Source: Palaemon carinicauda (taxonomy: Eukaryota; Arthropoda; Malacostraca; Decapoda; Palaemonidae). Taken from it: a stretch of DNA of 64,000 nucleotides. The stretch lies in NCBI RefSeq assembly GCF_036898095.1, contig NC_090751.1, positions 88,233,147-88,297,146 on the forward strand, written 5' to 3'. The translations under genes and the position numbers were made by a program. Of this stretch, positions 57,791-64,000 are shown one piece after another. The notes below the pieces were generated by a model. The model was not told where the DNA came from. It made no database searches and saw only the letters and a program-made list of their open reading frames with translations. Numbering within the stretch: the first letter of the stretch is position 1; each line of letters opens with the position of its first letter.

Positions 57791-57799
57791 GGGTGGCAG

Positions 57800-59863
57800 T
57801 CCCCCTGCATGTCCACCTGTGGGGGGATGCCTTCAGCGTTGCGTCCGCAGGTGGCAGCAACACGGGGCCAATGCTTGGACGGTCTCAGTGATCGGCCAAG
57901 GCTATCGCATCCCGTTCACAACATCTCAACCTCCCCTGACAGCGAATCCAGCGTCGTTGAGCTCCTATGCCAAGGGATCGGCAAAGGGGCTGGCCCTTCA
58001 GGCCGAAGTCGAGACCATGCTCAAGAAGGGTGCTCTCCAGGAGGTCGTGGACGGCTCCCCAGGCTTCTTCAGTCGACTCTTTCATGTAAAGAAGGCTACT
58101 GGAGGCTGGAGACCCGTCATCGATCTCTCAGCTCTGAACAGGTTTGTCAAACAAGCCCGGTTCAGCATGGAGACAGCAGACACGGTCAGACTTGCGGTGA
58201 GACCACAAGACTTCATGTGCACACTGGATCTAAAGGACGCGTACTTCCAGATCCCAATCCATCCGTCTTCCAGGAAGTACCTGAGATTCTGCCTAGACAA
58301 CAAGATCTACCAGTTCAAGGTGCTGTTTTTCAGTCTCTCCACAGCTCCTCAGGTGTTCACCAGAGTGTTCACCCTGATTTCATCTTGGGCGCACAGGAAC
58401 GGCATTCGTCTCCTTCGTTACCTGGACGATTGGCTGATCCTAGCAGACTCAGAGTCGACCCTTCTTCGGCACCGAGACAGGCTTGTGGATCTTTGCCAGG
58501 ATCTGGGGATCGTAGTAAACCTCGAGAAGTCCTCTCTGCAGCCGTCCCAACGACTGGTTTATCTAGGCATGCTAATAGACACCAATCTCCACAAAGCCTT
58601 TCCATCAGACGACCGGATAGCAAGGCTGAGGAGGGTGGCGGAACCCTTCCTCAGGCGAAAAGAACTCCCCGCCCAATCGTGGTTGCGTCTCTTAGGCCAC
58701 CTATCCTCCCTGGCCCGTCTGGTTCCAAACAGCCGCCTCAGGATGAGATCCCTTTAATGGCGGCTCAAGTCCCGGTGGAACCAAGGATCCGATTCCCCGG
58801 ACATTCTGATCCCAATGGGGTCTCTGGAACAGACGGACTTGCGGTGGTGGCTGGCCGACGAGAACCTGCGGAAGGGAGTGAGTCTTCTCGTCCTCTCCCC
58901 GGAATTGACTTTGTTTTCGGACGTGTCAAAAGAAGGGTGGGGGGCGCACGTTCTGAACCAGAGGGCCTCAGGCCTTTGGTCAGAATCAGAAAAGTGCCTA
59001 CACATCAACCTGCTAGAATTGAAGGCCGTCTTTCTGGCTCTTCAGCAGTTCCAACGGTCCCTGGCGGGTCACTCCGTGGTGGTGATGAGCGACAACACCA
59101 CGGTAGTGGCTTATATCAACAAGCAGGGAGGCACTTTTTTGCAACAGCTATCCCATCTTGCAGTAGAGACTCTGAGGTGGACCGAAACCCACTCGATAAC
59201 ACTATCAGCTCGCTTCATTCCTGGCAAGAGGAATGTGCTTGCCGACAGTCTGAGCAGGGCTTCGCAGATAGTGAGTACCGAGTGGTCTTTGGATCCTCAG
59301 ACAGCCAACGAAGTCCTAACTTTGTGGGGTTCCCCGACTGTGGACTTGTTCGCGACAGCCTTGAACTTCAAGCTGCCGCTGTACTGCTCACCAGTCCCGG
59401 ACCCCAAGGCACTCTGGCAAGATGCTTTCCAGCAACGGTGGGACAAATCGACATGTACGCCTTCCCACCGTTCTGTCTGATGAGAAGGGTGCTCAACAGG
59501 ACCAGACTATCGGTCAACTGTTCGATGACTCTGGTAGCTCCGCTATGGCATCACGCGGAATGGTTTCTGGACCTTCTGCAACTCCTGACGGAACTCCCAA
59601 GGGAGCTTCCTCCACGACACGAGCTTCTCAGACAACCCCACTCCGGCGTCCCTCACAGGGCCGTAGCCTCGCTTCGGCTTCACGCCTGGAGACTATCCAG
59701 CGTCTCCTCGCGGAGAGAGGCTTTTCGCAACAGGTTGCGGAGAGAATGTCTCGGCACCTGCGAAGGTCCTCTGAGGGAGTCTACCAAGCAAAGTGGAGAG
59801 TCTTTTGTGGCTGGTGTCGTGGAAGGGGTATCTCTCCACTCGATGCCACTATTCCAGCAATAG
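57800..59863 (+). pseudogene. DIRS-B reverse transcriptase-RNase H, one stop and one frameshift
   Basis: RT from about 57,830 (AWTVSVIGQGYRIPF) with KKGALQEVVDGSPGFFSRLF, IDLSALNRFV, TLDLKDAYFQIP and the active-site YLDD (58,419-58,430). A TAA at 58,755-58,757 (CAA in DIRS-A) interrupts. RNase H follows with LFSDVSKEGWGAHV, LLELKAVFLAL, VMSDNTTVVAYINKQGG and NVLADSLSR, a full DEDD set. The post-RNase H region has SPTVDLFATALN and, after a one-base deletion near 59,447, YAFPPFCLMRRVL in the next frame, ending at 59,863. The last 440 bp overlap the YR ORF. The upstream frame is open to 57,435, but homology with DIRS-A begins only near 57,800. Confidence 0.92.
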
Positions 59864-60732
59864 TGGACTTCCTCGTGTATCTGCGAGAAGAAATGTGCCT
59901 TTCTGTCTCGGCTGTGAAAGGCTATCGCTCAGCCTTAAGCTTGGCCTTCAGATTGAAGGGTGTGGATATTTCTTCATCGCTAGAACTCTCTTTACTCATA
60001 CGTAGCTATGAGCTTACCTGCCCCCAGTCGGAAGTGAGACCCCCTCCTTGGAACGTGGTTCGAGTCCTCAGGTCTCTTAAGAGACCTCCCTTCGAGCCAT
60101 TACGCCAGGCCTCCGATCACCACCTGTCTTGGAAGACGGCTTTCCTACTCGCCTTGGCTTCGGCCAAGCGAGTTAGTGAACTTCATGGTCTCTCGTACGA
60201 CATCGCCCATTCAAGGGGATGGGGGGAGGTAACGTTCAGGTTCGTCCCTGAGTTTGTTGCCAAGACTCAGAATCCTGGAGTGCCGGATCCTTGGTTCGAC
60301 TCTTTCAGGATCGCGAGTCTCCGTTCTGTAACAAGCGACCCAGACCAGCTGCTACTATGTCCAGTGAGGTGTCTGAGGCACTACTTGAAGAGAACGGCTG
60401 CAGTCCGTCCTCATGTGCAAGCTTTGTTTGTGAGCACAGGCAGGACTAAGAGGAGAGTCACCAGGAACACCATCTCAGCTTGGATTCGAAGAGTTATCCA
60501 CCATGCCCTGAATCCTGACCCTCCTCCGTCACGTCGCCCTCGGGCCCAGGATGTCAGGGGTATTGCTACATCCCTGGCCTTCAAGAGAAACTTCTCTGTG
60601 ACGCAGGTACTTCAAACTGGGTTCTGGAAGCGTCAAACGACCTTCACAGCCCACTACCTGCAAGACGTGACCCACAGGAGCCTCGATACGTTTTCTATCG
60701 GCCCTGTGGTGGCTGCACAACAGCTGGTCTAA
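59422..60732 (+). CDS. DIRS-B tyrosine recombinase, single open frame, catalytic His replaced
   Basis: YR that would integrate the circular DIRS DNA. The core-binding domain has GFSQQVAERMSRHLRRSS, VYQAKWRVFCGWC and LSVSAVKGYRSAL. Arg I is in LASAKRVSEL (60,169-60,171). The second box reads RAQDVRGIATS: the usual His of H-x-x-R is Gln (CAG at 60,547-60,549) while its Arg is kept (60,556-60,558). WKRQTTFTAHYLQDV carries the Trp and the nucleophilic Tyr (60,655-60,657). The frame is fully open (436 codons from the first possible start). The first 150 codons overlap RT-RNase H, so the true start may lie later or upstream. Activity without the His is doubtful. Confidence 0.88.
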   Translation: MLSSNGGTNRHVRLPTVLSDEKGAQQDQTIGQLFDDSGSSAMASRGMVSGPSATPDGTPKGASSTTRASQTTPLRRPSQGRSLASASRLETIQRLLAERGFSQQVAERMSRHLRRSSEGVYQAKWRVFCGWCRGRGISPLDATIPAIVDFLVYLREEMCLSVSAVKGYRSALSLAFRLKGVDISSSLELSLLIRSYELTCPQSEVRPPPWNVVRVLRSLKRPPFEPLRQASDHHLSWKTAFLLALASAKRVSELHGLSYDIAHSRGWGEVTFRFVPEFVAKTQNPGVPDPWFDSFRIASLRSVTSDPDQLLLCPVRCLRHYLKRTAAVRPHVQALFVSTGRTKRRVTRNTISAWIRRVIHHALNPDPPPSRRPRAQDVRGIATSLAFKRNFSVTQVLQTGFWKRQTTFTAHYLQDVTHRSLDTFSIGPVVAAQQLV

Positions 60733-61560
60733 CCTCAGGCTCCTTTTGGACAAGTAGCAGTAGGTTGAGGGCGTTGTTACCCGGTCTTAGTCTGCGTGAA
60801 TGAAAGAGTATGTCTGACCCTTACTTCTTTCTTCATTCTCCCCTCTCTTGGGGAAGCAGCATCCTGGTCCTCGCATAGCTGACCTCGACCTCTGCAGGTA
60901 ACCCATGCTTCTTTGTGCTCCTAGTATTAAGCTTAATACTGTTGCGTCTCCCATACCCTGACGAGGTGGTATGGGGAACGTCCTATCCTAGAATTCCTAT
61001 CTGAAGGTCTCAAGGTCAACTTCATAGGACGAGTCACTCTCTCCTCCTCACACTGCTTATGTAGGCCACTCGTTCCTAGCGATGCTAGGAACTTGTGAGG
61101 TAAAGGGGCTCCCTCTCTCTAGTGCTGCTCACTGAGGGATCGAGCCCCCAGGCAGGCCGAAGTCAGTAAGGCTGGGGACTTTCCACCCTTCCTAAGGGGT
61201 AAGTCCCCCTTTGTAAATAGCGTAGTTTGTATTTCGGTTACGGAACAAATGACAAATTCGAAGATAATTTGTATTTTTCCTAACCATACAAACCTTAGCT
61301 ATTTACACATATGTGCCCTCCATCCCCGACCCCCAAGTCAAGTCCTACCTCTAAGTGAAGTGAAGCAAGTCACCGGTGTGTGGAGGGGGGAGGGGTAGCA
61401 AGCTACCCTTCCCCACCCCCCGCTAACTAGCGCGGGGGTAATTAACCCTCGTTAAAACTATTGGCTTGTCATTTCAGCTGCGCTAGAAGGTAAACCCTCT
61501 GTAAATAGCTAAGGTTTGTATGGTTAGGAAAAATACAAATTATCTTCGAATTTGTCATTT
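60733..61560 (+). repeat. DIRS-B 3' UTR, internal complementary region and right ITR
   Basis: 3' UTR to about 61,205. The ICR (61,208-61,312) joins the complement of the left tip (GTTTGTATTTCGGTTACGG) to the complement of the right tip (AAATGACAAATTCGAAG). The right ITR (61,310-61,510) is the inverted repeat of the left and is followed by the right tip, ending CGAATTTGTCATTT at 61,560. Confidence 0.88.
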
Positions 61561-61653
61561 TAATTCTCTGGGAATATCCACTGTAGTCAAATATACCCTT
61601 AGGAAGCTACTGAAGGAACCTTCCATCAGGACGACATGGCTTGAGCCCAAAAA
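61561..61653 (-). repeat. DIRS-D 5' ITR, outer piece
   Basis: Resumes DIRS-D after DIRS-B at TAATTCTCTGGGAATATCC and ends with the tip GGCTTGAGCCCAAAA. Beyond it the AAT-type flank seen at 38,411-38,515 continues for a few units. Confidence 0.88.
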
Positions 61654-61705
61654 TAATAATATATGATGGATTGTTAGCCTAATTGAATGATGGTAAAAGA
61701 ATGCA

Positions 61706-64000
61706 GTTGTTCCTACACTAAATACAAACCCTCATTCTTTACTATAGGAGATATTCTAGCGCGAGCTGGAAAATACGGCAGAAAACCTTAACAAGGTCGT
61801 TAACGACTGGGCCGGTAGTTATCCCCCTGTTGGTGGTGGGGGACTGCCGGCTGGTAGCTACTGAGTACCTTCAATCGAATTCTAGCCGTCGCAGTGGTAA
61901 CACCGCTGCTCCCGCTTTTGTTTGACTGGCAGACTTGCCTTTCTTTAAGTGTGTTTTTTTTCTTTAACTTTTCTTTTTTCTCTTTAATTAAATGTGATGT
62001 CCTCTAATTTGAGAAAGTATCCCGGGATTCCTTCGAAATCTTGTGGCACATTTATGTCGCCACCGGAGGTGGATCCTCATTCCCTATGCCCTTCATGCAG
62101 AGGTCATAGGTGTACTGAAGGCTCCCCCTGCCAAGTATGTAAGGAATGGTCGCCTACGCAGTGGGATAAGTTCATGAAGAGGAAGTAGAAGAAATCCAAG
62201 AAGGATTCTTTACCTCCAGGTTCGCCGTTGAAAGGTAAGGAGTCTCGGGCCTCTTCTTCGGCCCCTCGATCTCTTCCTTCAGACTCTTCCCTGCCTCCTT
62301 CCTCCGGGGGGAAGTCAATGAAGAGCAGCACCATTGACTTAACACCCATTCCCCCGGGGCAGGGGATTCAAGTTGCCCCCCCCCCAGTGGGATAGTTTCG
62401 TCCGTCATCGGAAATAATTCTATTACCGCTTCTATTCCAGGTAACGTGCGAGCGGTATGGCCTGCCCTTGGACTTCCTGGTTCTCCTTCGGTGGAGGTGA
62501 GGAACCAGTTCGTCGCAGGCACAGTTTTACCTAAGGTCCCTTCTATTTTGGAACCTTCGGGAGTTCCAGACCTCGCCGATATCCCGTCGGCTTAATCGGC
62601 GGCCGCTGAAGAGGTAATAACGTCAGCCCCTGCAGAGCCTACTTCGCTCCTCGCTTGCATTACGACGAAACAACATCGCAAGCGTGATCATTGTGATTCC
62701 TCCTCCTCCTCCTCGTAATCGTCCTCCTTAGAGGATAGGAGAGAGAGAGAAGAGGAAAAGGAGAGCTCGCTCTCCTTCGCCAAGACGTTCTCGTCGGAGA
62801 GAGAGGTGACATAGGAAGAGACTTCATCGTTCTCGTTCTTCCTCGCCTTCTATCTCTTCACGAAATGTCTCGCCGATACACGATAAGCGCTCTCGTCACA
62901 AACATAAGAGGAATTCTTCCTCGCGCTATCGTTCGGCTTCGCGATCATCTTCCTTTGCTGGGAATCATCTAGGCGCTATAAGAAGAGCTCTACGAGACGT
63001 TCGCGCTCTTCTTCACGAGAGAGTTCTCTCAAGCGCAATAAGCGCTCCTGTTGGGGCGAGGTTAAATCTGATTGTCCCCAGAGCGCAACCAAGGGAAGAG
63101 AAAACACTAGGCGCGATTCCTCTCCTTCACATTTCTTCGCGAGGAGCTCAGCTCGCGCTGGGAAGGAGAGAGAGAACACTTCTTCTCGCCGTCGCTTAGT
63201 ATCATCAGAGAGAGAGCGCTCCCGTACGTCAAATTTCCGAGAGCGCAAGTCTCTGGACTTACCCGCGCAAGGTCATTCTCCGCGTCCTCGCATTTCAGAC
63301 AGAACAGCACCCATTCCCGTACTTTCTAATGAATTACGCAATATGGGCTTCGCAAGAACTTCGGAAGAAGACGCAGGGGTTCAGCCCTTCTCCTCTTCGG
63401 CTGAGAACAGAGGTGAAAGGCCAGGCCGCCGATCAACGCATTCTCTTATTGAGACAGTACCGTTAACTCGGTCGCCTTCGCCTAAACCTTCAACTTCCAG
63501 GCAGGATCTTGCGCGCGAGGTGCCATCAACCAGCGCTCAGCCTTCCTCTGGTTGGTCAGCAATGGAGTATGTTTCCTCGCCGTTACCTTCAGACATTCGG
63601 GCTTCTACTGCCCTCCCTCATAAGGAATTAGCGCGACCTTAGGATTCCTCGGAGGAACTACCATCAAAAGACTTAGTCCGCCTATCTGAGGGTTCTAAGA
63701 ACGATGTGTAATATCTCAGGTTTAGGAGATTTACACCTGTCGCCTCGTCATACCGACGCTCCAGCTTTAGACAGACTATGTCATCCTCCACCTAACCATA
63801 AGACCAGAATTGAACTTCCCTGGTCTATTCACACTGCAGGCCGTCTGAGGAAGGTCTCGCAGGCGGTCTCAGGGGAAACGAATTTCTTGTAGTCTCAAGG
63901 ATCCCATAAAATGCTGCAGTTTCCTTTTTCGAGGCAAAGGCGCTTTTACAAGGTCAGAGACTCCAACCCTTCTCCTCTGACACTTGATCCCCTCACAGCA
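61706..64000 (+). mobile_element. DIRS-F: left end of a further DIRS-type element, cut by the window edge
   Basis: The left tip GTTGTTCCTACACTAAATAC resembles the tips of A and B (GTTGTTCCGTAAC). It is followed by a leader and a gag-like ORF whose first 60 residues match the Cys/His module of A and B. RT, YR and the right ITR lie outside the window. The element starts only about 50 bp from the end of DIRS-D. Confidence 0.7.
61997..64000 (+). pseudogene. DIRS-F gag-like ORF, decayed and partial
   Basis: From the ATG at 61,997: MSSNLRKYPGIPSKSCGTFM, DPHSLCPSCRGHRC, CQVCKEWSPTQWDKF, the module shared with A and B, with TAG at 62,186-62,188 soon after. The frame then degenerates through several stops. 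A Ser/Arg-rich segment (62,740-63,320, many RER and SRS blocks) and an open stretch 63,343-63,642 (TRSPSPKPSTSRQDLARE) follow. The rest of gag, if present, is beyond the edge. Stops at 62,186, about 62,393, 62,593 and 63,640 show it is dead as seen. Confidence 0.6.

Larger units (their letters stand above)
53569..61560 (+). mobile_element. DIRS-B: DIRS-type YR retrotransposon
   Basis: An 8.0-kb plus-strand element of the DIRS-A family: left ITR and leader, gag, RT-RNase H, YR, ICR and right ITR. It is inserted into the 5' ITR of DIRS-D. Comparison with the other D arm shows an exact insertion after GTT with no duplicated or lost base. RT and most of RNase H are one frame with a single stop, YR is a single open frame, and gag is disrupted several times. 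Confidence 0.93.
38516..61653 (-). mobile_element. DIRS-D: DIRS-type YR retrotransposon carrying two nested DIRS elements
   Basis: Same family and order as DIRS-C. Its own sequence is in three pieces: 38,516-38,649, 44,970-53,568 and 61,561-61,653. DIRS-E interrupts the 3' ITR and DIRS-B the 5' ITR. Joined, the two arms match each other and the DIRS-C ITRs. All three ORFs are broken by frameshifts and stops, so it is older or less constrained than C. It sits in an (AAT)n array. Confidence 0.9.

Noticed and set aside
57809..59440. Long second frame over the DIRS-B RT domain as an independent gene
   Set aside because: Only its last part (about 59,440-59,863) matches the conserved post-RNase H region. 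The rest reads as an out-of-frame translation of RT in GC-rich DNA. It is kept only as a question about overlapping frames.
14517..64000. Endogenous nimavirus-like or other viral insertions, which are common in decapod genomes
   Set aside because: All RT-bearing regions match DIRS or non-LTR layouts (YR and ICR present, or APE endonuclease and tail). No envelope, capsid or viral DNA polymerase motif was seen.

Overview
The window reads as decapod crustacean nuclear DNA made almost entirely of transposable elements. The evidence is long (ATT)n, (TA)n and (GA)n microsatellites, a short dispersed repeat that starts with a GCTAAGCTACAACC-type block next to (ATT)n, eukaryotic hAT, Merlin/ISXO2-like and non-LTR relics, and at least six DIRS-type tyrosine-recombinase (YR) retrotransposons. 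The dispersed repeat looks familiar from shrimp-type genomes; that is recollection, not a search. I recognise no host gene, tRNA, rRNA or CRISPR array.

Layout. Positions 1-14,516 are a graveyard. It starts with a hAT (ZBED5-like) transposase relic and its terminus. Several copies of one dispersed repeat (called R1 here) follow, with fragments of the C-terminal ends of non-LTR reverse transcriptases. Many microsatellites abut the ends of these repeats. There is also a 303-bp MITE-like unit, a poly-C tandem repeat and a Merlin-like transposase relic. Positions 14,517-26,514 hold DIRS-A (+ strand), split by a 5'-truncated I-superfamily non-LTR element (18,934-23,068) with a 14-bp target duplication. 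Positions 27,249-36,063 hold DIRS-C (- strand), the best-preserved copy. Positions 38,516-61,653 hold DIRS-D (- strand, same family as C), which carries two further DIRS elements in its two terminal arms: DIRS-E (38,650-44,969, +) and DIRS-B (53,569-61,560, +, same family as A). DIRS-F starts at about 61,706 and runs off the right edge.

How the parts work together. Each complete DIRS has a gag-like ORF, a reverse transcriptase-RNase H ORF and a partly overlapping YR ORF in place of a DDE integrase, bounded by inverted terminal repeats (ITRs) whose outer tips differ. Next to the 3' ITR lies an internal complementary region (ICR) that carries the complements of both outer tips joined together. 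This is the arrangement known from DIRS-1, where it is thought to guide formation of a circular intermediate that the YR then integrates. The two insertions into DIRS-D can be compared with its undamaged opposite arms: both are exact to the base, with no target duplication and no loss. The two sites are about 8 bp apart in the same ITR sequence. That double hit is the most striking thing in the window.

All elements are broken. DIRS-C needs the fewest changes to explain (three nonsense codons) and keeps the whole YR catalytic set. B, D and E have each lost a key YR residue, and E has lost the RT core by deletion while keeping almost identical ITRs, which suggests movement in trans. All alignments here were made by eye, so boundaries may be off by a few bases.
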